NCBI GenBank assembly: GCA_945787595.1
Contig: CALZJV010000130.1
Location: forward strand, 1-20,109
Length of the DNA: 20,109 nucleotides
From: an uncultured Desulfobacterales bacterium
GTDB lineage: Bacteria > Desulfobacterota > Desulfobacteria > Desulfobacterales > JAFDCJ01
Reading direction: 5' to 3'
Shown piece by piece: positions 6,279 to 12,904 of this stretch. The translations under genes were made by a program, and so were the position numbers. Numbering within the stretch: position 1 is the first letter of the stretch; each line of letters opens with the position of its first letter. Below the pieces are notes generated by a model, which was not told where the DNA came from, searched no databases, and saw only the letters and a list, made by a program, of their open reading frames with translations.

Positions 6279-8312
6279 ATGGAATGGATCGGTCCGGCCC
6301 TAGCTAATGTTTTTTCGCCATTGGATCTTGTGGTCATGATAGCCGGTGTTGCCGGTGGAATCCTGGTGGGCGCACTGCCTGGCCTGACAGGAACAATGGC
6401 CATCGCACTGCTGGTTCCCTTCACGTACGGTCTCAGACCCGACGCCTCCCTGGTGATGCTGGGCGGAGTTTACGTGGGCGCCATGTATGGCGGTTCCATC
6501 TCCGCGATTCTCATCAATACCCCCGGTGCCCCGGCTGCCATCGCCACAACCTTTGACGGTTATCCCATGGCTCAAAAGGGCCAGGCCGAAGAGGCTCTGG
6601 CGACTTCGGCCACCGGATCGGCCATCGGTGGTATTCTGGGAACCGTTGTCCTGCTGATGTTTTCACCGGTTCTGGCGGCGATCTCTTTGCGTTTCGGACC
6701 ATCGGAGTATTTCTGGCTGGGGATTCTGGGTCTGACCATCATCGCCAGTCTGTCCGCCAAATCGCTCCCCAAGGGCCTTTTGGGCGGCCTTTTCGGTGTG
6801 CTTATCAGCACTATCGGACTTTCACCCAGTACGGGTGTCGCCCGCATGACCTTCAATGTATCGGATCTGTTGGGAGGAGTGGAGATCATCATCGCGCTGA
6901 TCGGCCTTTTCTGTATTCCTCAGGTGTTCAACATGGCCGAAAAAAGTGAACAGGATACGGGGATAGCTGCTTTCCGACCCCAGGCCGGTCGGTCTTTCAA
7001 GGCAATGCTGCTGGTTCTCAAGCGCTGGGGCAACCTTATCCGCTCATCGGCCATCGGCGTTATCGTCGGCATCATTCCCGGCGCCGGCGGCAATGTGGCC
7101 GGTTTGCTTTCCTATCAGGAGGCCATGCGAGCGGCCGGGGACAAGTCGCAATTCGGTCAGGGTGCGGTGGACGGCGTGATCGCCTCCGAAACTGCCAACA
7201 ACGCCGAGGTGGAAGGGTCGCTGATCCCTCTTTTGACCCTGGGAATCCCCGGCGCCCCCCAGGCGGCGGTTCTGTTCGGCGCCCTGCTTTTGCAAGGGTT
7301 GCGGCCCGGACCCGAGCTTTTCAAGGGCGCCGGCGCCGTCATTTGCTATACATTTATCCTCTCTTTGTTCCTGGCCAACATCGTGATGTTTATTTTAGGT
7401 TTTTTTGGGTCCCGCTTTTATGCCCGGGCGCTCAACCTTCCGCCTCACCTGCTCATGCCTGTGGTACTGGCCCTGTCGGTGGTAGGATCTTTCGCATCCC
7501 GCAACAGTTTTTTCGACGTTGGCATCATGCTCGTTCTCGGAATTTTAGCCTACGGCGGCACCAAGGTAGCCATGGCGCCCGCCCCCATTGCGCTGGGGGT
7601 CATCCTGGGGCCGATTATCGAACGCGGCCTGGTGGAGTCCATGATGCTGTCCGAAGCCACCGGTTCTTTGGCAGAACTCTTTTTCGCGCGGCCCATCTCC
7701 ATTGTGCTCATCGTTCTGACCGTCGTTTCGGCCGGCTGGCCCGTTTACCAGACTTTTCGGGAAAAAGGCAGAAAACGTAAAGAGACGGGCGCCGCGCCGG
7801 GGCAGGCCGGCGCAGCCGACAAAGTGTCCAAAATCAAAAAACCGGCAGGGACTTTGGGCCACCGCGCCGCCAATTGTTGGATCGCCGGCTTTGGCCTGGT
7901 CGCTTCGGCAGCGGCATGGTACGGGCTGATCGACGTAGAGCTTCAGTCCTCCATCCTTCCCAGGGTGGCCTCGGGACTCATGATCGTTATCTGTGCCGGT
8001 CTTCTGATCAAAGCCTTCAGGCTGCCCGCCGGACTGACGCGCAGACCGCCTGAAATGGAATCCTTTCCAAAAGGAAAGATCGCCATCACCGTGGGCCTGT
8101 CTATCGTCTACGTACTGCTCTCTACGTTGGTCGGCTTTTTCACATCTACATTCATCATGATCTACGGTTTGGCTTGGATGCTGGCCCCTGTGGATCTGCG
8201 CCGTCGCCATACCCTCAGAATGCTGCTAATCTCCGGCGCCATATGTGCTGCCTTCTACTTGGTTTTTTCACGGATATTCAATGTCCCTTTTCCCCGGGGA
8301 TTCCTGATCTGA
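6279..8312 (+). CDS. Fused TctA-TctB permease of TTT transporter
   Basis: A 677-residue protein that joins both TTT membrane subunits. Residues 1 to about 500 are TctA: VGALPGLTGTMAIALLVPFT, YVGAMYGGSISAILINTPG, EGSLIPLLTLGIPGAPQAAV and APAPIALGVILGPIIERGL. A basic, Ala/Gly/Lys-rich cytoplasm-type linker at about 500-525 (EKGRKRKETGAAPGQ) follows. Residues of roughly 530-677 form a TctB domain with four hydrophobic segments and the same terminal style, FNVPFPRGF. The upstream set encodes these as two overlapping genes, so the fusion may have come from loss of the overlap stop. No Shine-Dalgarno sequence is seen before ATG 6279. It follows tctC by 58 bases, which hold a hairpin. It is the last gene on this strand before the minus-strand ppk2. 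Confidence 0.93.
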   Translation: MEWIGPALANVFSPLDLVVMIAGVAGGILVGALPGLTGTMAIALLVPFTYGLRPDASLVMLGGVYVGAMYGGSISAILINTPGAPAAIATTFDGYPMAQKGQAEEALATSATGSAIGGILGTVVLLMFSPVLAAISLRFGPSEYFWLGILGLTIIASLSAKSLPKGLLGGLFGVLISTIGLSPSTGVARMTFNVSDLLGGVEIIIALIGLFCIPQVFNMAEKSEQDTGIAAFRPQAGRSFKAMLLVLKRWGNLIRSSAIGVIVGIIPGAGGNVAGLLSYQEAMRAAGDKSQFGQGAVDGVIASETANNAEVEGSLIPLLTLGIPGAPQAAVLFGALLLQGLRPGPELFKGAGAVICYTFILSLFLANIVMFILGFFGSRFYARALNLPPHLLMPVVLALSVVGSFASRNSFFDVGIMLVLGILAYGGTKVAMAPAPIALGVILGPIIERGLVESMMLSEATGSLAELFFARPISIVLIVLTVVSAGWPVYQTFREKGRKRKETGAAPGQAGAADKVSKIKKPAGTLGHRAANCWIAGFGLVASAAAWYGLIDVELQSSILPRVASGLMIVICAGLLIKAFRLPAGLTRRPPEMESFPKGKIAITVGLSIVYVLLSTLVGFFTSTFIMIYGLAWMLAPVDLRRRHTLRMLLISGAICAAFYLVFSRIFNVPFPRGFLI

Positions 8313-8475
8313 TCAAGATGGTATTTTCGCAATGGGACAGGACGGATTTATTCGGGATAATCTTCTGCACGACTTTATGCTCACTTGCCCCGAGTTTTTC
8401 ACGGTTTGCAACGCAATTACCACCGACGTCGATATTACCTTTTCTTAGTTTATAATTCCGGTTTTTTATATCGGA

Positions 8476-9354
8476 TTATTGTCCTTCAGTTTCGAGAAAT
8501 TTTCGCATTTGCGAAAATCTGGCCTTTTCTTCATCCTCGACAGCCGGGTACTTCAATCCAAGTTTTTTAAGGTTGGCAACGATTATCTCCGCCACACAAA
8601 AGCGCATATAGGGCTTGTCATCAGCCGGGATGGCATACCATGGCCCCCATGGTCGTGAGGTAGCGTTAATGGTATCTTCGTAAGCTTTCATATAGTCCTT
8701 CCAAAATGTTCGTTCATGCACATCACCTGCGGAAAATTTCCAGTTTTTTCTAGGTTCATCGAGGCGAGATAAAAAGCGTTGTCGCTGAGTTTCCCTGGAG
8801 ACGTTCAGCCAAAATTTCAATATGACGGTCCCGTTGCGGGCTAAATGTTTCTCATGATCACGGATCGACTCATAGCGCTGGTGCCATATATTTTTCAAGT
8901 TGACACGATCAGGAAGCTTTTGGGCCTTTAAATAATCAGGATGAACCCTGACGGCCAGTACCTCTTCGTAATAACTGCGGTTAAAAATTCCGATACGACC
9001 ACGCTCAGGCAGGCATTTTGCGGTGCGCCACAAAAAATCATGATCCAGTTCTTCCGGGGTCGGCTGTTTAAATGAAAATACCTGACACCCGGCTGGATTA
9101 ATCCCGCTCATTACAGCTCGAATGGTACTGTCTTTTCCAGCAGCATCCATGGCTTGAAAAATTAAAAGGATGGCGTGCCGGTCATGGGCATAGAGGATCC
9201 GCTGCAAATCCGAAATCTCATCAGTCAGTTTTGCAAGTCGCTCCTTACATACTTTTTTACCTGGAGAACCTTTGGGCGGCGCGTTATCTGCGTGTTTGAC
9301 TCGGAATTTTCCATCATCGGTTACAAGATACGGACTCGCTGCAGCTTCAAACAT
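8476..9354 (-). CDS. ppk2: PPK2 family polyphosphate kinase
   Basis: A 292-residue cytoplasmic enzyme that transfers phosphate between inorganic polyphosphate and nucleotides. The Walker A-like loop QAMDAAGKDSTI lies at 67-78, with D70 and K74 the expected key residues. The second conserved block, IGIFNRSYYEEVLAVRVHP, lies at 121-139, and lid-region basic residues occur near 189-206. The QAMDAAGKD form of the loop is that of the polyphosphate:AMP/ADP phosphotransferase branch rather than the EGxDAAGKGG form of classical ADP/GDP kinases; assignment to a class is an inference. I start at the inner ATG (9354) because AAGGAGG lies a few bases upstream on the minus strand; a frame extension of 26 residues exists but reads like leader sequence. 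It converges with the tct genes across a 163-base gap. Confidence 0.93.
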   Translation of the reverse strand: MFEAAASPYLVTDDGKFRVKHADNAPPKGSPGKKVCKERLAKLTDEISDLQRILYAHDRHAILLIFQAMDAAGKDSTIRAVMSGINPAGCQVFSFKQPTPEELDHDFLWRTAKCLPERGRIGIFNRSYYEEVLAVRVHPDYLKAQKLPDRVNLKNIWHQRYESIRDHEKHLARNGTVILKFWLNVSRETQRQRFLSRLDEPRKNWKFSAGDVHERTFWKDYMKAYEDTINATSRPWGPWYAIPADDKPYMRFCVAEIIVANLKKLGLKYPAVEDEEKARFSQMRKFLETEGQ

Positions 9355-9409
9355 GTGCACCTCCTTGACCAAAAGGCAGTGTATTGATATCGCTATGGCT
9401 GTGGGGTTG

Positions 9410-9424
9410 GCCACCCACGGTGGC
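9410..9424 (-). other. Small hairpin in the ppk2 leader
   Basis: GCCACC at 9410-9415 and GGTGGC at 9419-9424 form a perfect six-pair stem with a three-base loop, about 55 bases upstream of the ppk2 start codon on the minus strand. It could be part of the 5' leader. No U-run follows in the ppk2 direction. Its role is unknown. Confidence 0.3.
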
Positions 9425-9661
9425 ACATCCACGTAGTAATTATTTTTTGCAGCTTAAGCAAATACTGCACGTTCGTCAATCCTTAACAAGGCTAAATTTT
9501 AGAAAGCAAATGGAATTAGATAAATACGATTGATCGCGCCACTTTCGAATTCAATCTCCTCCATCGTCTCACTTTTTCGTTGCGTTGAAATCGATCGTGA
9601 TTAATTTCTATTTTCAAAGTAAATTACTAAACTTAGCTATAGTCAAAAAAGGAGGTTTGCC

Positions 9662-9796
9662 ATGCGCTACAAGATTTTGGGTAAAAGCGGTTTGAAGGTT
9701 TCCGAGCTTTGCTTGGGAACCATGACTTTTGGAGACGACTGGGGTTGGGGGCCTACAAAAGATGAAAGCCGCAAGGCGATTCTGGGACGTCCATAA
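9662..9796 (+). pseudogene. Aldo/keto reductase N-terminal stub
   Basis: ATG 9662 is preceded by AAAAAAGGAGG, so the ribosome site is intact. The frame reads [19 protein letters not shown], then [21 protein letters not shown], which is the clear beginning of an aldo/keto reductase of the oxidoreductase YdhF/Tas type. It then runs into the terminal inverted repeat of a MITE-like element at 9784 and stops at TAA 9794-9796 after 44 codons. The reductase does not resume on the right side of the element in any frame that I can read, so the gene lost its remainder by another event. The catalytic Asp-Tyr-Lys-His tetrad is absent. It is not a copy of the intact reductase at 17009, whose N-terminus differs. 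Confidence 0.8.
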
Positions 9797-9928
9797 ATCT
9801 ATAAATAACTACCAAAAACAACCAAATAAGATTACTATGATATTTCAGCGCTCAATTGATGGACCTTGAAGCTATTAAACTCATAATTCATAATTTTATT
9901 AAGTAAGTTATTTATTTATGGACGTCCC
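9784..9928. mobile_element. MITE-like element with terminal inverted repeats
   Basis: A 145-base non-coding element. The left end begins GGGACGTCCATAAAT (9784-9798). The right end is its exact reverse complement, ATTTATGGACGTCCC (9914-9928), and the similarity continues inward as ATAAATAACT on the left and AGTTATTTAT on the right with a two-base offset. The interior is AT-rich and has no open frame of note. The flanks are GCGATTCT (9776-9783) and GCGATCCT (9929-9936), an 8-base direct repeat with one mismatch, consistent with a target-site duplication. No transposase is adjacent; it would have to be supplied in trans. It sits in the end of the aldo/keto reductase stub. Confidence 0.8.
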
Positions 9929-9988
9929 GCGATCCTTCCAAGGAAAAATTCCAGAATTAGAATTGCTGCTAGACCGCCAGGATGACGC

Positions 9989-10017
9989 TTGACAACTTGC
10001 GGGGTCGCGTCTTAAAT
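9989..10017 (+). promoter_or_regulatory. Candidate sigma-70 promoter for the DUF2760-Hsp70 genes
   Basis: TTGACA at 9989-9994, a 17-base spacer and TTAAAT at 10012-10017 match the -35/-10 pattern well, about 135 bases before the DUF2760 start codon. A heat-shock sigma-32 site or a CIRCE operator was looked for here and not seen. Confidence 0.5.
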
Positions 10018-10151
10018 TGGCATTTTAAATTGCAAATTCGAGAAAAAAAGGATTTCTCACAAACTAGAGGGCAGACGGGTTTTGGAATTCTTTTAAATAT
10101 TTATGTACAACAACTCGATTCAGGATTCGGACCTACATGGAGCTTAAATCA

Positions 10152-10895
10152 ATGCCTAAGGTAAAAAAGGTTTCTAAAAAAGTCGGATTTATTATCCTAT
10201 TTTTCGTACTGGTGATCGGCGCCGCATTTGCCGTATCTGCCTATTTCGGCGTTACAAAGCTGATACAGGAGATCGGACCGATTCTTCAGCGTCATGTGGA
10301 TCCTGCCGCCGCCAAAGAAATGTGGAATCTCGTTTTAGAATATTACCCCAAGTTTTGGTACACCCTATTTCCGGCGGTGATGATTTTTTGCCTGATTGTG
10401 GGGATATTGGCCTGGCTGTTTGCGCGATCGAGTATTAAAACGCTGGCTCTATCCGAGGAAGAAATGATCGAGGAGACTGACGCCGGAAATAAAAAGACAG
10501 AACAAGATATCTCCGATCGTCGATTGTTTTTGCATCTATTTTCTTTGATGCAACGGGAAGGCCGCTTGATGGATTTTCTGGATGAAGATCTTGACCAGTA
10601 CGACGATGCTCAAATCGGTTCGGCTGTCCGAAGCATTCATGCCGGTTGCCGTCAGCTCGTTCAGGAGTATTTGAATCCGGAGCCGGTGATGGATCAGGAA
10701 GAGGGCGCGGCTGTGGAAGTTCCGGTCGATTTCGATCCCGGGATCATTAAGTTGACGGGAAATGTCGTCGGAGAACCGCCGTTTAGTGGGATTTTGCGCC
10801 ATAAAGGCTGGCAAGTGGGTAAAATGAATCTGCCGACTCTATCAGGGCGCCAAAACGCTGAAATCATCGCCCCCGCGGAAGTGGAGGTCACATAA
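10152..10895 (+). CDS. DUF2760 domain membrane protein, Hsp70-associated
   Basis: A 247-residue protein of unknown function. Two hydrophobic segments lie near the N-terminus: about residues 11-33 (FIILFFVLVIGAAFAV) and 69-91 (LFPAVMIFCLIVGILAWLF). A charged stretch follows, then a soluble domain from about residue 120 with RRLFLHLFSLMQREGRLMDF, AQIGSAVRSIHAGCR and LTGNVVGEPPFSGILRHKGW, which I recognise as the DUF2760 pattern. With two membrane passes, the soluble domain should face the same side as the N-terminus, probably the cytoplasm. ATG 10152 is preferred because GGAG at 10139-10142 is nine bases upstream; ATG 10137 is possible. DUF2760 genes next to atypical Hsp70 genes are a known arrangement, so a role as membrane partner or client of the chaperones is a reasonable inference without proof. 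Confidence 0.85.
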   Translation: MPKVKKVSKKVGFIILFFVLVIGAAFAVSAYFGVTKLIQEIGPILQRHVDPAAAKEMWNLVLEYYPKFWYTLFPAVMIFCLIVGILAWLFARSSIKTLALSEEEMIEETDAGNKKTEQDISDRRLFLHLFSLMQREGRLMDFLDEDLDQYDDAQIGSAVRSIHAGCRQLVQEYLNPEPVMDQEEGAAVEVPVDFDPGIIKLTGNVVGEPPFSGILRHKGWQVGKMNLPTLSGRQNAEIIAPAEVEVT

Positions 10896-10900
10896 ATGGG

Positions 10901-11030
10901 AAAATGAGCTAAAATTTGAAATGAACTAAAATGAGCTAAAATTTTGGTATTCTGTCGTTTTTATAAAAAGAGATAGAGCGTAGCGTTTCCTTAATTTTAG
11001 GCATTTTAGTCATTTTAGATCACTTTAGGC
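10901..11030. repeat. Intergenic inverted cluster of short repeats (ATGARCTAAAA)
   Basis: Three units, ATGAGCTAAAA (10904-10914), ATGAACTAAAA (10921-10931) and ATGAGCTAAAA (10931-10941), form the left arm. Inverse-oriented relatives, TTTTAGGCAT, TTTTAGTCAT, TTTTAGATCA and CTTTAGGCA, fill about 10996-11030. The two arms are partly complementary and flank a 50-base centre, so the transcript between the DUF2760 and Hsp70 genes could fold into a long, imperfect, AU-rich hairpin. It might be a repeat element, an mRNA processing site or an attenuator. Confidence 0.6.
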
Positions 11031-11116
11031 AGTCAATTATTCTGCTATATCAGTCTGTTATAACAAGGGACGGAAGCAAAGATCAATATGACAAAATAGA
11101 ACAAGGTATCATCATA

Positions 11117-12904
11117 ATGAGCCAATCGAAATATATTGTCGGTATCGACCTCGGCACCAGCAACAGTATTTTGGCCTATACAGCGGCCGAGATCGATGAC
11201 CAGGCAGCATCTGAGATTCAGATACTCGAGATTCCGCAGATTGTCGGGCCGGGAAGTGTTGCCGAGCGATCCATGCTGCCGTCATTCATTTTCCTGCCGG
11301 GAGAAAAGGACATGTCCCCGGACGCACTGAACCTGCCCTGGGAAAAGGATGTCAAACAGGTTGTCGGAGAATTTGCCCGAGAGCGGGGAGCCGAGCTTCC
11401 CCAGAGACTGATTAGCTCGGCCAAATCCTGGCTTTGCCATCCGATGGTGGACCGCAATCAGGCGATTTTGCCCTGGGGCGCATCCTCGGAAGTGCCCAAA
11501 CGTTCAACCGTGGAAGCCTCCGCCGCCATCCTTGCGCACATTCGCCGGGCCTGGAATTTTGCCATGGCGCGAGAGGATGAAAGTCTGGCATTGGAGCGGC
11601 AGGATATTTATCTGACCGTACCGGCCTCATTCGATGCCGTGGCCCGGGAGTTGACGGTCAAAGCAGCCGAAATGGCGCATTTACCCGATATTACCCTGTT
11701 GGAGGAGCCGCAGGCGGCGTTTTATGCCTGGATCGAGGCATCCGGCGACCGCTGGCGCGATGTTATCGCAGCGGGAGATCTGGTACTTGTGTGCGACCTG
11801 GGCGGCGGCACCAGCGATTTCAGTCTGATCCGGGTATCGGAATCGTCGGGAGAACTGGAGTTGGAGCGGATTGCCGTAGGGAATCATCTGTTGATCGGCG
11901 GCGACAATATGGACCTCGCCCTGGCCTACACCATCGCCAAACGTTTCTCTGAAAAAGGAACCCGGCTAGATTCCTGGCAGATGCGTGCACTGTGGCACCG
12001 CTGCCGCGGCGCTAAGGAAAAGCTGCTCGAACCTTCAGATAACGATACGGTTGCCGTTTCCATTCTGGGCCGGGGGAGCAGCCTGATTGGCGGTACTCTG
12101 AGAACGGACCTTAGCCGGGCTGAAGTAGAGCAGGTCATTGTGGACGGTTTCTTTCCGTTTTGCGACGCCACCAGCCGTCCGGCAGCGGTTCAACGGGCCG
12201 GCATCCAGGAAACCGGGCTGCCGTACGAATCGGATCCGGCCGTGACCCAACATCTGGCCCAATTCCTGAATCGCCAGGACGAACGCCCTTCAGAATTGCC
12301 TACGGCGGTGTTGTTCAACGGGGGGGTGATGAAATCGTCCTTACTGCGAAAACGTATTGTGGACGTTTTATCCTCCTGGCAAAACGGGGTAGAACCAAGA
12401 GTTCTGGAAGCCTCGAATCTGGATTTGGCGGTGGCTCGAGGGGCGGCCTATTACGGTTTGGCTCGCAGAGGCCGCGGGGTTCGGATTCGCAGCGGGTTGA
12501 ACAAATCCTATTATATCGGTGTTGCGGCGGCATTGCCGGCGGTGCCGGGAATGCCTGCCCCGATCAAGGCTTTGTGTGTTGCGCCCTTCGGCATGGAAGA
12601 AGGATCGGAAACGGAGATGACCGAACGCGAATTTAACCTGGTGGTGGGGGAGCCGGCAAAATTTGATTTTCTTGGCTCGGCCGCGCGAACCAATGATGCC
12701 GTGGGTACCATCATTGAAGATTGGGAAGGGGATGTCGAGCCGGTCACGACCATTGAAACAACCCTGGACGGGACATACGGCAGCGTCATTCCCGTATCGA
12801 TCCAAATCAAAGTGACTGAAATCGGTACCCTGGAGATTTGGTGCGTTTCCAGACAGGATGACAAACGCTGGAAACTTGAATTCAATGTTCGGGAAAAGCC
12901 ATGA
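11117..12904 (+). CDS. Hsp70 family protein (atypical DnaK-like chaperone)
   Basis: A 595-residue ATPase of the Hsp70/actin superfamily. The phosphate-1 loop GIDLGTSNSILAY begins at residue 9; phosphate-2 VCDLGGGTSDFSL lies at about 224-236; the adenosine loop LFNGGVMKSSLLRKRI lies at about 398-413. Between them the nucleotide-binding domain carries family-specific stretches such as AKSWLCHP and LPWGASSEVP that DnaK lacks. After the ATPase, a short beta-rich part ends in GTLEIWCVSRQDDKRWKLEF, comparable to a reduced substrate-binding domain; no helical lid of normal size and no EEVD-like tail is present. AAGG at 11103-11106 is a weak ribosome site. The stop overlaps the next Hsp70 start by ATGA, so the two are co-translated. 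No DnaJ or GrpE gene is nearby. Confidence 0.92.
   Translation: MSQSKYIVGIDLGTSNSILAYTAAEIDDQAASEIQILEIPQIVGPGSVAERSMLPSFIFLPGEKDMSPDALNLPWEKDVKQVVGEFARERGAELPQRLISSAKSWLCHPMVDRNQAILPWGASSEVPKRSTVEASAAILAHIRRAWNFAMAREDESLALERQDIYLTVPASFDAVARELTVKAAEMAHLPDITLLEEPQAAFYAWIEASGDRWRDVIAAGDLVLVCDLGGGTSDFSLIRVSESSGELELERIAVGNHLLIGGDNMDLALAYTIAKRFSEKGTRLDSWQMRALWHRCRGAKEKLLEPSDNDTVAVSILGRGSSLIGGTLRTDLSRAEVEQVIVDGFFPFCDATSRPAAVQRAGIQETGLPYESDPAVTQHLAQFLNRQDERPSELPTAVLFNGGVMKSSLLRKRIVDVLSSWQNGVEPRVLEASNLDLAVARGAAYYGLARRGRGVRIRSGLNKSYYIGVAAALPAVPGMPAPIKALCVAPFGMEEGSETEMTEREFNLVVGEPAKFDFLGSAARTNDAVGTIIEDWEGDVEPVTTIETTLDGTYGSVIPVSIQIKVTEIGTLEIWCVSRQDDKRWKLEFNVREKP

Noticed and set aside
8332..8448. 38-codon plus-strand frame after the fused tctAB gene
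   Set aside because: No ribosome site and no recognisable family; it lies in a convergent gap where chance frames of this size are expected.
9355..9432. 26-residue N-terminal extension of PPK2
   Set aside because: The inner ATG has a strong AAGGAGG site that lies within the extension, and the extension does not resemble the family.
9784..9928. REP/BIME unit mobilised by a RAYT transposase
   Set aside because: The flanking near-duplication and the perfect terminal inverted repeats fit a DDE-type MITE better; Y1 transposases do not make target duplications.
12160..12636. Open frame of 158 codons inside the first Hsp70 gene
   Set aside because: It is an alternative-frame shadow of a well-conserved Hsp70 coding sequence with low-complexity Gly/Arg composition.
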